Assembly: GCA_000507305.1 (NCBI GenBank)
Contig: DF239616.1
Span: 118,026-182,025, forward strand
DNA length: 64,000 nucleotides
Direction: 5' to 3'
DNA from: Breviolum minutum Mf 1.05b.01
Lineage: Eukaryota; Sar; Dinophyceae; Suessiales; Symbiodiniaceae
Below the pieces are notes generated by a model, which was not told the origin of the DNA, did no database searches, and worked only from the letters and a program-made list of their open reading frames with translations. A program made the position numbers and the translations under genes. Below are positions 18,411 to 30,623 of the stretch, one piece after another. Position 1 is the stretch's first letter. Each line of letters opens with the position of its first letter.

Positions 18411-20164
18411 AGGTCCGGGATTTGTGTTAAATGCCAATTTGATGCTACAAAGATCACCAGAATTTGGGTCAGGCTTCAGAAGCTACTGTAAGGAACCATG
18501 GGTCACAGGCCAGCCCAGATCCACCCAACTTGCGTGAGCACAATCTCCACCCCAAGACAGAGTTTCGTAGAAGGACATTCAGGTTTGATAAAAGGCAATA
18601 CACCCAAGGATCAGACTAGATGGATAAGCACCCTTCAAATTCTGTAGGTTTAGTACATGCTCGTACTTTAAAAGAGATAAGTACTTCAATTTCAAAAATT
18701 GTGTCACTTCCAGTCAACACAACAAGCACAAAAAACTCTACCATCTATATATATATATATATATGTTTTTAACCCTAAGTGCAGGGGATGTATTCTTTCA
18801 TCCAACAACACCAGCCTCCACGACGAAAAAATCTCTCGTACGGACTGGCACCCTCTGAGGTATGCCACCCAACCTCCGGACGGGCAATGGGATTTCGGAA
18901 CCAAAAGATGATGAGAGCAATGCCGGAAATGGCATATTTTTTTTAACGGGGAATGATGTTTTGTTTTGGTTCAACACACCTGCATTGTATATGATGTATT
19001 TAATTCATTGTATATATAAATATTTTACAGTGTATTTTTGTATACATGCATGTTTGACGTTTGATTTTCAGTTGGTGATCTACTTACTTGTGTCAATCTT
19101 TGATATTCGGTCTACAATACCTACACGTAGCATTGGTTCCAAAAATTGTTTTGAGGGTACTTTATTTGGTCACTTGCCCCGCGAAGGGGGCGATAGGGGT
19201 GAGGTATCAGAAGCGGCAAATACTGGGGTAAATGAAACAAGTGAAAAAGGTTGTTCTGTAAACACTACACATTGAGGTACAAACTGGTACCCCATGACCC
19301 TTGTGTGACCATGTGGTTTGTGTGTCAGAATCCTCAGAATCACCACTCAACTAAAAGGACTTGTAACAGGTTGAAACAACTTGTAGCAATTCGTACAGGC
19401 TCCGATTTTTCCAACTGCAAGGTGACATGAAAACACAGGAAGTGAGCAACAAGAATCCCTCAACTCAAATGCGAGAGTTTCCCTGGCGCATGGGGCTACA
19501 GCAACTTTCTTGTTTGATTGTTCTCGTGATTTAAGGGTGGTGTTTGATCCTGTCTACCATAAGATGCATATCACCATTTCGGAGAAAGATTTCTGTTTTG
19601 TGATAAGAAAGCCAACCCCCTTGTGATAAATCATGATAAAAATCCGCCTGGATGTGTTTTTTTTTCAGCACCTTGTTCCCAACCATCCAAACGGATTTTT
19701 TCACTGTTCATGACACCAACCCCCTGCGCCGCGAAAAATGACATTTCGACACATTTCACCCTGGTGCAACCAAGTTTTTTGGAGGCATCAACCGCATGAC
19801 GTCGGGTTGACCAATGACAGGAGCCCAAGCAGACCTATCATCGCCGTCAACTCTTGGCTGCGCGGCAGGTTGGGTGAAGTCATCAAACGAAGGAAGACAC
19901 CAACGAAGACTGGGAGGTTAAGGCGATTTTTGTTTGCCATGATAAGTTGCGCCAAATGTTTTGTGAAATGATTGACATCTTCACAAAACCTCACATTTTT
20001 TTAAATGATTTATGCCATGAGCACCAAAATATTTCAAGTGTTTGGGAATGGGAAAATCTGCAGAATTCAACTTGAATGGATGCCTATGATTCACACAAAA
20101 TGTCCACCATCTCTTGAAATTTCATTTTATATGGCTAACACGTTTCATGTTTTTTGCACCTCAG
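18411..20164. other. Mostly non-coding stretch
   Basis: Contains a TA run (18744-18765) and short ORFs only. A patch at 19738-19971 (+) reads a basic peptide (SRPIIAVNSWLRGRLGEV) and may be an exon, but it lacks clear boundaries. Confidence 0.3.
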
Positions 20165-20805
20165 GAGGTTGTTTCACTCCTTGAAAACTATCAACAAAGC
20201 GCACCTGACGAAAAAGCTTCCCTAAATTTGAGCAGTGGGGACATGAAATGTTTTGACCCCCAACAAAAAAGGTGTGGAGGCCAGCGCTTTCTATTTGCAC
20301 CCCCCTTGCGAACCCTCCAAGAGGTTTTTAAGCACGAGCTGCTACCCAGAATAGCAAGATGGACCAAGACGTTTTGAGAAACATCATCGCTAAGACTGAA
20401 CTCCTTTGCACAGACGCGGCAGCGCCAGAACTCTTAGCATCTCGCCTATTGGCAGGCCAGCGGCCTTACGCCACAGGGGATGGTGGCAAAGACGAATTTT
20501 TCCGCAACGTCAAATTAGTTGCCAGGGATGCGTCCCATGCGTCGACCAGACTGCTGAAAAGGCCTCTTGAAGCCCATCCTGAGTTGGCAGGGTTGATGGA
20601 AGAATTTATCTCCGGCTCAGACTCCTTCGCGCAGAAGGTGTGGCACTCGCCACTGTATACACAGTGGTGGAACAACTTGGCGAAGAAAGGTTCGAGTCTT
20701 GCAGCCGTTCAAGAAATGCCAGCAGGATTCTCACCCAAAGTGACCTTTTCAGAAATTTGGAAGTTGGATGAGATTACGATACTTCATCCCGGAATCGAGT
20801 CTTAG
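20165..20805 (+). CDS. Coding region of an unknown protein, with one frame break
   Basis: Exon start after a strong acceptor (TTTTTTGCACCTCAG). Frame 1 reads VVSLLENYQQSAPDEKASL to about LRTLQEVFKHELLPRIA. It then changes frame near 20340-20360 to a 148-codon frame (MDQDVLRNIIAKTELLCTD, RLLAGQRPYATGDGGKDEF, SGSDSFAQKVWHSPLYTQW), stopping at TAG 20803-20805. Loss of one base would fuse both into about 210 residues. It is one of the most protein-like regions here: GC-richer, charged and helical-looking. Alternatively the ATG at 20359 is a separate start. No family recognised. Confidence 0.55.
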
Positions 20806-20869
20806 GCCAAAAAATGTTGACATGAAGATCGTTGGCACTTGATTTAGATGAGAAATGTATTTATGCCTA

Positions 20870-21003
20870 CATACATACATATTTAAATATATATATTTTG
20901 TTTTGTTTAATTATTTATTTATTTATTTATTTGGCTTTGTATTTTTATTTATACTTATATTTATATTTATACGTATTTATATATGTATATATATATATAT
21001 GTC
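20870..21003. repeat. AT-rich simple repeats (ATTT)n and (TA)n
   Basis: Runs of TTTA/TTAT tetramers (20908-20932), TTATA-type units and a terminal TATATA run to 21001. ORFs here are low complexity. Confidence 0.85.
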
Positions 21004-21131
21004 ACTCGGTACCTTTTTAGAAAAAACAACTTCTCGGAAAATCCCTTTGGAGTCATCAAACAAAAAAACAATCCCCAGGCCTTCAGGTGGGGAAAGGTTT
21101 CATGGGAAAACCGTCACCGTTTGGAGGATAT

Positions 21132-21229
21132 TACTCCCTAGAGAACCAACATATCCTACCAAACGGGAAGAGGAAAATCATCTCCGAAACGGATTTTTTC
21201 TGGGGATATGTCAGTTAGCCAAGAGGGTA
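21132..21229. mobile_element. Family C MITE, copy C3
   Basis: TACTCCCTAGAGAACCAACATATCC and GGATATGTCAGTTAGCCAAGAGGGTA pair as diverged terminal repeats. Confidence 0.6.
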
Positions 21230-23254
21230 AAAAATTTCCCAATGCGTTGTTTCATGGGGAGGTTCATCATTCAAATGACATCACGGTTTAGGTATGACAT
21301 ACTTCAGATGAGTGGGACTTCATCACTGTTAGGTACTGTGAAGATGATGTTTCCTTTCCGAAACGTGGGATGCGTTAGTTCCATCGCCAACTTCTTCCCA
21401 AAGATGAGCTGACAATTCAGGTTATATTGGGGCGAATCAGCATGAAGTAGCAACGATGGGCTAGAAGTATTCAAACACAGAGTTTCATTATCCAACACTT
21501 GGTTTAGGTGAAAAAGTAATCCAGGTATAGAGTCTTAACGACCATTTTGATTCCTTGGAAGCACCTTGTTGAACTTGTAATTATTGCTGACATCGTTTTT
21601 GAACAACGAAGCATCTCTTGAGAAACCCAACCAAAATTTGGTGGAATGTAAAAGTGCTAGCCATGTTCAAATTGGTTTTCTTTGTTCAATTACAGCCGAT
21701 TTCTTTTTGATTCCTTGAGAATCAGTCAGGAACTAGGTTTCCTAGACTGAACCACCGGCCCTAAGATTCTTCTCACATCCCCTTTCAATGATTACTCTTT
21801 TATACGCTTTTTGTATATGAATGTCAAATATCCCATTTAATATCCATTTTAGGTCTTAGGGTCTTGTTTAAAAGACTCAAGATCTAATATATGGGGTTTA
21901 TCTCACTGATTACTTCGAGGCGCCTTTAGTGAATTTATTTGGAAATCCTATGCCACCTGGAAAGGATCCAGGGCGCAACACCGCTCCCACTAGTCTTGGT
22001 TCATCCTGGCCCCGAAAACAAATCGCCACCAAAATTGGGAGTGGAAAGTTGAGCCATCGATCCTTTCACCACAGTTTTTGTTCGGACCAAAAGTGACCAA
22101 CGAAAAATGATGTGCTTGGAGGATCATCCCATTTAGTAAGTAGTTAGTATCACCCTCATGTATGAATTTATATGCCATATGCCATAAATTTCATCCATTT
22201 GGAAAGGGTCCCACATAACCCAATTCCTTTCGGGGGACTTACGAACGATCACCATGGAACCCTTTTCTATCCACCCTTTCCAGGCGTTGGGTTCAGTAAA
22301 GGCTCCACCAGAGCTTAGTAACTTACAAGTGAAACGCACCCAGGAGGACAGGGGTGACTCCGGGGTGACTGACTGACCTGTGACCAAGTGGCGAAAAATG
22401 ACCTTCAGATCCCTGAAGAGGGTTGGTTTGGGAAGATGATGATGAAGTTGAAGGTATGAAAAAAGAAAAAGAAGTGAAAGGTTGGTGGATAGGATTGTTT
22501 TAAAGGTATTGGCAGGATGAATACAAGTTTGGATTATAGGTGGTTGGTTGCTGGTTTGTTTTAGGTGTGGGAATTCCTTTGAACCAAACCAGTGGAGAGG
22601 TGGGATAGAAATTCTTGTTGTGTGGCCCAATGGACAACAATGGTTTGGTGGAAATATCTCTGTTTGAAGACTCTTTCAGTTTTAGGTATGTTGACTTGGC
22701 CAGATGTGTTCAAATCTCTAAGGTTCATGGCTTTAGGTTCCTGGCTATGCCCTCTTTATTTAGTGCAAAAAGTTTCCGCCTTTTCCAACCGGAGAAATGT
22801 TTTAAAAAAGGGGAGAGATAGGAAAACCAGCGATAAACCGGCAGTCTCCACACAAAGCCCAGTGAATTGATCGCCTTTTTCCAGAATGAGATTTAGCAAA
22901 GTTGTAAGTTTGGGATATATGTGGGAGTTTTTGAAGCTTCACGCATTCTCCCCTAAACTTGGGAGATGCTTCCTAAACAAACAGAAAACTAGAGTGGTTC
23001 ATAAGTTGGCAACTTTACTGTTTCTCCAAGAATCATGGAAGTGGATAAGAAGCCTTATTTGAAACGTAACTACTATTGGAAAGGGGCCCAGGTTTCACTT
23101 CCATGTTTATGGTAGGAAGAGAGAACCTTAAACCCCTATTGACAACGGGCAGTAATGGTTCTACCCTGGCACCTGCCAAGTGGATGTTTTTTCCAGTACT
23201 TCCCAGCATGCTGTTGGATCATCTCTTTGACTTCAGTCAACTGGCTCACACCAG
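21230..23254. other. Mostly non-coding stretch
   Basis: Several ORFs of 60-165 codons on both strands (the longest is minus 22133-22630), none with clear splice signals or protein-like composition that I trust. Confidence 0.3.
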
Positions 23255-23437
23255 TTGATTTGTGAATTTAAGCTGGAAGAAAACAAAGTTGATGGACGAT
23301 ATCGAGCGAAGCAGCTTGGGAGAGTTAAGTTTGAAGACCTCATCAATGACCAGCAAATATTGACCATCCCTCTTAGTTGTTCAGAAATTGGGCGATTGCA
23401 GAAGTTGAAGGACGGAGAATCTCCTAATTGTTTCTAA
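23255..23437 (+). CDS. Exon candidate, charged peptide
   Basis: Starts exactly after CTCACACCAG and is open for 60 codons to TAA (EFKLEENKVDGRYRAKQLG, then VKFEDLINDQQILTIPLS). Charged and balanced, but only moderately GC-rich. Family unknown. Confidence 0.4.
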   Translation: MICEFKLEENKVDGRYRAKQLGRVKFEDLINDQQILTIPLSCSEIGRLQKLKDGESPNCF

Positions 23438-24419
23438 ACTTTGAGGGCTGCCAAAGTCCTTGCTGACAGTGGGCAAATAGTCTATTCCTTTTTATGAAGG
23501 GAACCTGTTGTTAACCTTCATGTTTTCCCACACCACCCCGCAGGAGTCTCGACCACGGAGGCTGTAAAGGGCTGGATTCGAAAGCATTGACCGGGCCACC
23601 ATTTGAAGCTTCCAACATTTGAAGCATATTGATGGGCTCCTTTTTGTGAATTTTTTGTTGGGGAGGGTTTTTTTTCAGAAGTGTCCAAGTTTTTAGTTTC
23701 CAGGTCGAAAAATGGAGAAACATTGAGGGCAGGGCAAATTACATGCCAAATCACATGTCCTCCATATGTTGACTTCCGATTTTGTGACAAGGATCACATA
23801 GAAAATAATACATCAACATTTGATTCAAATACATATGCTCATATGCATGTTCAAAAAACAACTCAGTATATTGATTTGATATCAAACTATACTGTAGTTG
23901 ATTCAGATCACACCCCTAAAGCCTGGCTGGCTTCATTGATGTTTCCCTGTTTTTTGGGACACGTTTTGGGTCCACGCCTTTGACAAGGTTTGGTGAAAAG
24001 GTTCGTTGCGTCACGCATTGACCAAACCCCTGGACCGCAAGTTCGAAGCGACTTTTTTGACGGAAAAAACATAGGAAACTTTCAGATTGAATTCTGCAAC
24101 CATCAGATATTTATGCAACAGAATATATATAGGAATTGGTGGATATATGTGGGTATAGACATGAGAATTGATTGCAATGGTGTCACGGGTTGGATAAGTT
24201 TGTTGGCAGAAATCACATTTTCTGCGGGTAGATTTTGGACGTTGCTCCATTTGTCAGGTCTAAAGTCTCCGATCCAAAAAGAGAGGAAGCTGCTTCCAAT
24301 GGCAAGGAAGCAGTTCCACAAACTCAGGCCACGAGGGTGTTCGTGAGAGGATGTAAGAAGGCAAATTTGAGTCGGAGATGCTAATGAGGGAGTGAAGAGA
24401 GATATTTGGGGGAACAATG

Positions 24420-24500
24420 CAATGCCAGCTGATATACGTATACATACATATGTATTTGTTTCTTTACATATACATATACATACATGTGTGCATTTGTGTG
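24420..24500. repeat. ATAC/ATGT simple repeat
   Basis: Imperfect TACATA/CATATG units and TGTGTG steps. Low complexity. Confidence 0.6.
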
Positions 24501-24516
24501 TTTGATTTTTTCTTAG

Positions 24517-24795
24517 ATGTTTTTACTAGTCCTTATATTTGTTTGTAAATGTCATTACCTGACGCGAGCTCTATGTGCTCTCGATCGGGAACCACACGCA
24601 TCCATGCCTCGGCTATGGCAAGGCTTTAAAGCCTCGTGGCATGGGCCCCTGTTGGAACCTGACTGCCACCCACACCCCCAATTCCAGGCGAAGAAAGAAG
24701 AGGTGAGCCAGGAAGAATTCCATGAGCCTCCAGAAGAGGAGGGGTCTAGGTTTCGCGTGTGGAAGAGAGAGTGGTGCTCAAAGTTCACCACTTAA
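24517..24795 (+). CDS. Exon candidate ending in an acidic, Glu-rich tail
   Basis: A TTTTTCTTAG acceptor directly precedes ATG 24517. The frame begins hydrophobic (MFLLVLIFVCKC) and then reads RLWQGFKASWHGPLLEPD and an acidic stretch KKEEVSQEEFHEPPEEEG before TAA 24795. From about 24560 the DNA is GC-rich and looks coding; the first 15 codons may be intron. Family unknown. Confidence 0.45.
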   Translation: MFLLVLIFVCKCHYLTRALCALDREPHASMPRLWQGFKASWHGPLLEPDCHPHPQFQAKKEEVSQEEFHEPPEEEGSRFRVWKREWCSKFTT

Positions 24796-25775
24796 GTTTA
24801 CTACCCCCCGTTTACTACCCAAAAAACAGGAACCGCGAATGATCAGGTTTTTTGAAAAGACTTTAGGATTGTGAAATGTTGTGGAAGTTTTTGAGCCATT
24901 TCGGTTAAGGGACCGTGAACCCTGAGATGTCATTGGAATCGCTCCCATGAATTTAAGCGAAGGCGTTTTTACATACCAACTGGAAGGTGAAATTTTCTAG
25001 TGAAGATGAAGCAAGGGCGTTGTGCTGTTATATTATAAATGTGAAGCGTTTTGACACGTTGCACACCTTTTTTGGTAGACCCCTCAGGATCGATTTTTTT
25101 TGAGATTTTTTTTGTGGGGACGTGTTGAAAGATGTAAGCCACTACGTATTTCAAGAGAAATTTTAGCTGCAACAACCTGACGTTTTGCCCTAGTTGAGTT
25201 GGGTGTTTGGGGGGCTTTGTCAAATGGCTAAGAATCTATAATAATCTATATAATTTGTGCTGCACAGCGCAGATAGATGTAAACCAGAAAATTCCAGGAA
25301 AGGGAAGGTTTAACAATGCCCTTGAACAAAAGCAAGTTTTAAGTTATTTCAAAATGATATTGCCACTATATTTTTATGGATGGTTTCAATATGTTTCCAT
25401 TAATGGGGTGAAATGTTTCTGGAATTTCAGGAATTTGGGGTGAAATGTTTTGGATATGCAATATTGTAGTTTAAGTATTGATATGAAAACAAATACAAAT
25501 ATAAATTATAAAGATAAATTTTAAATATTTCTTATGTCACCCAATTAATCATACATCACGCTTTTGATAGTGGTTTCAGTGACTCAAGTCTGTCCCACTT
25601 AGATGATCATTGAGTCCCCAGAATGTTCAAGTTGCGCTTCACCAGAGTTGACATCCCCTCCATGGTAATTGTGGATTCAAAAGGTGATCTCCAAGTCTAA
25701 CAAGCTGAAGATCATCCAATCATCCGATAAAGACCTTGTACTCTCAAGGGTGGAAGTTGCAGGGGGATATGTTAC

Positions 25776-26132
25776 ATGTTGTTTTGCCGTTCGCCTAAAA
25801 AAGACCTGAAAGTTCTGAAGGACTTGAAAGCCCTCTTGCGCTTCATCGCGTTGAAGGACAGAAAGTTGTTAAAGGGCGGGGGAGGAAAACACGATTTCAG
25901 AGGCAAGGTTTCAAATTGTTGGTCTTCCAAAAATGGGACGACTTTGTGTAGATTGCGGATCTTGTCAAAAAATGGTGACATCATGTCAGTAGTTGTTGAC
26001 ATTCGCAAATACCAAAAATACGCGAATCATGTGCTAGAACTACTAGACCTCCTCAGGCCAAAGAATCTACATATTGAACTAAGTATGCTAGGAGTTACGT
26101 TCAACTACTTGTTTTTTCACCCTAGAACTTGA
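25776..26132 (+). CDS. 118-codon ORF, Lys/Leu-rich
   Basis: ATG start 27 bases after a GTTGCAG acceptor. The first part is Lys/Leu-rich (KKDLKVLKDLKALLRFIAL), followed by a Gly-rich GGGGKHDFRGK. The rest, to TGA 26132, is also fairly balanced (DIMSVVVDIRKYQKYANH). A GTTTCA donor-like site at 25907 could end the exon. Family unknown. Confidence 0.4.
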   Translation: MLFCRSPKKDLKVLKDLKALLRFIALKDRKLLKGGGGKHDFRGKVSNCWSSKNGTTLCRLRILSKNGDIMSVVVDIRKYQKYANHVLELLDLLRPKNLHIELSMLGVTFNYLFFHPRT

Positions 26133-26377
26133 GGTAAGATTCCCCATCGAGACATATTTCAAACCGTGTTTAAAAAACCATCACCTACTATAGATACGTT
26201 TCAAAAGTCGTGGAACCATTTTCCAACCGTTTTCCCATGGGTCCATCTTCATCCGTTGGATCTACCCCGTACCTCAGTCAGGTATCACCTCGTCACCTTT
26301 TCGGATGAGTTTTTATTTAACTTTTTTTTTCGGCGACCCCAGGGGATCCCCAACCTTCATTTGAAAAAATGTTAAAA

Positions 26378-26520
26378 CCTGTTTTTTGGGTATATAGGGG
26401 ACTAACTACTATATGCATATTAATTATTTCATAAACCAGGACGTAAGGACCCCGTTTTCAAAACAAAAAAGGATTTCATGAAAAGTCAGGGACCCCGGGG
26501 GCTTTTTTGTGGCTCATTTG
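26378..26520. mobile_element. Family F-like element, copy F2
   Basis: GGGTATATAGGGGACTAACTA and CTTTTTTGTGGCTCATTTGCC match F ends and core, with a diverged middle. Confidence 0.5.
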
Positions 26521-26710
26521 CCACGATTGCATCCCTGGGGAGTAGATCGAATTATGTTGAAACTATGTTGACACCCTCACCTGGTACATCTCAAAATTAG
26601 GAAACCCTCACGGTTTCCATGGAGATATGCATCCGATTCTTAGGCTCATTAAGGCTCTTCGTTACCTTTCCAAAATCGTGAGCCTCTCGTGCGCCGTGCC
26701 GTCCAAAACA

Positions 26711-26821
26711 ATGGCATGGCAATTTCTGGCCACACTGGCGCTGGTGACGGCCGAACCCACACCAGTTGGGGGTCCTGATAGTGGAAGGTTTTTATTTTGG
26801 GGGGTTGGGGCAGTTCCATGA
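26711..26821 (+). CDS. Possible first exon with signal-peptide-like start
   Basis: ATG 26711 opens a frame reading MAWQFLATLALVTAEPTPV, a short hydrophobic stretch with AEP after it, as in secreted proteins. It is 36 codons long and has no confirmed donor. Weak call. Confidence 0.25.
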   Translation: MAWQFLATLALVTAEPTPVGGPDSGRFLFWGVGAVP

Positions 26822-27656
26822 AAATGGCTGACATTTGCAAATACTCAGCAAATTCAATCCTTGTTTACTTCTAAAAGATGATTCCAAAAAAAAGTTGTAA
26901 GTTATTTTTCCACAAGGGTGGTTGGTCCTTTAAAAGACTTCCGCCAACTCAGATAGGCCAAATTGTACACCAGAATGAAGGCTGCCTTCAGGGTTTTCAA
27001 TGTCATCATTTTTTCTTCAGCCTCGGGATATTTTGTCGAAGGTGAGTTGGTGTTTCGTATGAATGTATCCAAAAGGTACAAGAATCAATGAGATAACCTA
27101 CCACTGCACACGGTATGATATAGTCATAGTAAACAGTGAGTTTGGGAATTTAGACATCTTCCGAAAAGGTCGGCTGTTAGGTTTTCAGGTTTTCCTTCAC
27201 ATTTGAGTTTGTGGACCTTTGACGGGAGTCTGGTGGGGGGTGACTTCTCCGGGCATCCCGTAAGTTGTCCATATATTCACCTTGATATCCAGCAGATGTG
27301 AGAAAAGCCAAAGGCTTGGCTCAATTTTTTGGGGTGAAACTATGCAAACTGTGTAAACTGGGTATATCCACGCCATAGGACTTCGCCCCATAAGGAGAAA
27401 TCCAGTTTGGTCAAAGAATATCCGACTTGGGCTATACTGTTGGCCCGTTGCAGCAAACAACAAGGCTGAAAGTTGTGTTAGTTGTACAGTTCTACCAGTT
27501 TTCTATCAGTTGTTTGCATTCATTTTAAAGTTTTAAGCCAACTTTCTGGAAAAAAGATCCATGAATTCCCATATGTTTGAAAAAAAAATCCATGAAATCA
27601 GTCCAGATTTTTGAAAAATAAAACATGATTTTCCCCATATTTTTCTCCATTGCCTG

Positions 27657-27791
27657 GCACTCATCTCTCCCAAATCTTTACGGATCGACGGATCTTTGGA
27701 TCCCATCCTGAGATCCCATCCTGAGGTCTACCCGAGACAGATGAGTTATAGCTGCACCATGCGGGTGAAACCAGGAATCAAGGCGGGGTGA
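27657..27791 (+). CDS. Exon candidate
   Basis: The frame reads SPKSLRIDGSLDPILRSHP, then MSYSCTMRVKPGIKAG, to TGA 27789-27791. A 13-base direct repeat (ATCCCATCCTGAG) lies inside. It sits just upstream of element A5. Family unknown. Confidence 0.35.
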   Translation, partial: ALISPKSLRIDGSLDPILRSHPEVYPRQMSYSCTMRVKPGIKAG

Positions 27792-27815
27792 CAAATGTGG
27801 ACACAAAATGTGTTA

Positions 27816-27914
27816 CTAGTTGGTGGTTTTCAAACATTTTTTGTTTTCGCCCTTACCTGGGGAAATGATCCAATTTGACGAATATTTTTCAAAGGGGTTG
27901 AAACCACCAACTAG
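27816..27914 (+). mobile_element. Family A element, copy A5
   Basis: CTAGTTGGTGGTTTTCAAAC and GGTTGAAACCACCAACTAG are inverted repeats. The AATGATCCAATTTGACGA core is shared with A2, A3, A7 and A8. Confidence 0.8.
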
Positions 27915-28012
27915 TTCGGTTTTTTTGTCACGCCTCATTATGTGATTTCAAATGTTCAACCTGGGCTCCAACTCCTTAACATCTTTTCTATGAGTGATCT
28001 TGGGGGTGATCC

Positions 28013-28107
28013 TACTCCCTGGAAGTTTAACATATCCCCAGAAAATCAATGGTTGGAAGATGAGATTTCCTTTTGAAATGGTACCTTTTTTGATTTTCAG
28101 GGAGGTA
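28013..28107. mobile_element. Family C MITE, copy C4
   Basis: TACTCCCTGGAAGTTTAACATATCC left end. The right end TTTTCAGGGAGGTA is diverged toward family B, suggesting the B, C and P families share an origin. Confidence 0.55.
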
Positions 28108-28475
28108 ACGTGGTTTTTTAATCATGTATTTCCGAAAGAAAACATGGGTAGTTGGGTTCCAAAAATCGCCTTCATCCCAGCTTCATAGCTTGCTCTTCCA
28201 ATATCACATGAAGGTAAGCTTTCCCAACAATCCCCTCTCTTGAAGGTAAGGCTCTGAGAAAGATTACACATTGCCAAAGAAAAAGGAGAACCTATGGAAC
28301 CTCAGATCTAAAAACAACTGTATGAATTGTGAGGTGTCTAGGTTTCACGGTTTCATCATCATACCATCTTCTGGTGTGCGTACTTGTAGGGATAAAGGAT
28401 GTTGAACAGACCCAAGGTAGCTGGAGTCCTTGTTGTGAACCACACGTTTTTTTCGGGGGGTGGTTTTTAAAGTAG

Positions 28476-28634
28476 TACATCCATTGGCAACACCCCTCCA
28501 TCACACACCGAAACGAGTACGCGAATAAACGTCCTCGCTTTTTGGAGGACATCTTTGCGGGCAATAATTTCACCGGGACGCACTACCTCAACGCCGACAA
28601 GAAGTTGATGCGATTCTTGGCCAATCTTTCTTGA
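28476..28634 (+). CDS. Exon candidate, terminal, 52 codons
   Basis: After TTTTTAAAGTAG the frame is open to TGA 28632-28634 (HRNEYANKRPRFLEDIFAG, then HYLNADKKLMRFLANLS). The patch is clearly GC-richer than its flanks and the peptide is balanced. Family unknown. Confidence 0.5.
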   Translation, partial: YIHWQHPSITHRNEYANKRPRFLEDIFAGNNFTGTHYLNADKKLMRFLANLS

Positions 28635-29851
28635 TGACCATCAAATTTGCCAGGGGGAATGCGGAGAATCCGTCAAAAGATGGTGACTTTTTAGGTTTTC
28701 AGACATCCCCCATAAAGAAGCTGGATGTTTTTTGTTCCTTGGAAGACTTCAGTTTTCACGACAACTTTGCATCCTTTTTTTCCGAGAACTCAATGGAAAA
28801 CTGCAAAATCTGTGGCAGAAGGGACAGCCAAACAGCCTTTGGCCGTGTTTCTTTTTGAAAAATCTTGGAAATCCATTTAATCAATTTATTCCATCTGAGA
28901 CATTCTTAGACCTCCAAATTGAACACTAAACTTGAAGCAAAACTTCCCCAAGGATCTCACTTTTTCATACTTTTTCGAGGTTAGTCAGTGATGGGATGGG
29001 ATTCACCAGTGATCTGAACAGGGGGGCGATCCGGTGTGGCTTTTTCGCGATCCCTACGAGACAAGTTGAAGCCCGAATCGAATCCTCAACAAATCACTTA
29101 TGTTTTAGTTTGTATAGATGATATAGTTGATATAGTTTGTATACTAAAACTTTCGCCATTCCAAAAGAAAAGGATCGGTTCTTAAAATCTTACAGATCTT
29201 ACAGCCTGGCTTTTTTTCAGATACAAGCTGTATTCATCCTTAGTGATCCTTAGTGAATTCATGGAATATTCATTTACTGTAGGTAGTTTTGGAACAGACG
29301 CGATTTTATTGGTGGTATCATCCCCGAAGTTTAACAGCTCGCCCCTGAAAGATGATGGCAAAGGAAGAAAAAATCCGGCTCCCTTTTGGGGTCCGGTACA
29401 TTTCCAGGGAGTATATTTTATATTCTCCACAAAAGTCAGTAACAAGTTGGTTTATACCTTGGGTTGTCCCCCTCCCAGTGGCAAATGATCGGGATCCCCT
29501 AAAAATGTACTAATCCTGGTGGTGACTGGCATCCTGGGTAGAGGGGCAACCCAAGTTATACCTCGCTTTTGTTGTTTTATTATGGGCACACCCAAAAAAA
29601 CTCACGGCTGAATGTCAAACCTCTTGAGATGAGCTAAGGAACAGAATGGCTTATGACCTGTCCCAATGGTAGTTGCGGACAATTTGGTTCCAGCCCTACA
29701 TCAGTTGGAATCAATGCCCATGGTGATGAGCAGGTGGGGAAATAATATAGGGAAAAGGATGGTGATGATGGTTTTTTCAACAAAAAATAGTTACGGTTCG
29801 CGCCAGGGAAAATATGTTTCCCCTAAACAAATCGTGGGTGTGTTTTTGTTG
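28635..29851. other. No gene recognised
   Basis: Several 60-87-codon ORFs on both strands without good signals (for example 28631-28858 plus, 29182-29445 minus). Confidence 0.3.
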
Positions 29852-29931
29852 GGTGATGTTTTTACGGATTGTACCATGGCACTCATCGCCATTTAATCAC
29901 CACCACCATTTGGGGAAAATCAAACTTCAAG
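29852..29931 (+). mobile_element. Family N repeat, copy N4
   Basis: GGTGATGTTTTTACGGATTG, ACCATGGCACTCATCGCCA hairpin part and ACCATTTGGGGAAAATCAAA. The 3' end is diverged. Confidence 0.55.
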
Positions 29932-30199
29932 ACGTGCAACCAAATTTGGAGTGATTTTTTTTGGTTGGTTGAAATTTAAGTCCACTTTGTAAAGGTGTAT
30001 GTGGTTCTTTGATTACATGGGGATGTTCAATGTTCACCTTGTTTTGTTGGCAATGTTCCAATTGGTGAATTTGTTGAAATATTATGAGTTACTACATCAA
30101 AGACGGATTTCAAGTAGGAAAGTCAAACCACACCGAGGCTTTAAAACGATAAAGGCTAGCCTATAGTAAACGAACATTGGAACTGAAGAACCAAACTAC

Positions 30200-30327
30200 C
30201 TGGATGTCCCAGGAAGTTAGGATCAATGGTTAGTAAATGGGTTATAACCTCAATATATCCCATTTATAAGTAGGTGATAACCCATTGATCCTAACCATTT
30301 GATTACTAACTTCCTGGGACATCCAAG
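30200..30327. mobile_element. Family G palindromic MITE, copy G1
   Basis: TGGATGTCCCAGGAAGTTAG and CTAACTTCCTGGGACATCCA are perfect inverted ends. The arms continue with few mismatches nearly to the centre. Confidence 0.85.
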
Positions 30328-30381
30328 TATAGGTACGTATAGTTGATATTCAAGGAAGCTTTGTGACAAAAATCAATAGCT

Positions 30382-30475
30382 GTTTCTGGTTCCTTTAACA
30401 GGTGGTAGGTGATATATAATCACCCAATTGGCAGTATTATATACTACCTACCACCTATCAAGGGAACCAGGAAAC
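30382..30475. mobile_element. Family H palindromic MITE
   Basis: GTTTCTGGTTCCTTTAACAG and the matching right arm ending GGGAACCAGGAAAC form a hairpin with about 38-bp arms (GGTGGTAGGT / ACCTACCACC inside). Confidence 0.85.
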
Positions 30476-30623
30476 TCCATTGAAAAAATGCTCAGCCTGC
30501 GCGATGCTGAGGCCATGTATCAAACTTTTGCCAATGAACGTTTGCCTCCCGAAGCTGGTGGAGCGTTAGCAGTTCAATGTCAGAAGTTCCTCGGTGTCGG
30601 GATGTTTCGTGGGATGAAAGTCA
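30476..30623 (+). CDS. Exon candidate squeezed between two palindromic elements
   Basis: The frame reads MLSLRDAEAMYQTFANERL, then PPEAGGALAVQCQKFLGVG and MFRGMKVNG, GC-richer than its surroundings. Element H ends at 30475 and element I starts at 30624 with GGTGATTCC. A possible acceptor is ATGCTCAG (30497). The donor could be the GT at the start of element I. Family unknown. Confidence 0.5.

Noticed and set aside
22133..22630. 165-codon minus-strand ORF
   Set aside because: His/Pro/Ser/Leu-rich translation without splice signals or GC enrichment; likely a chance ORF.
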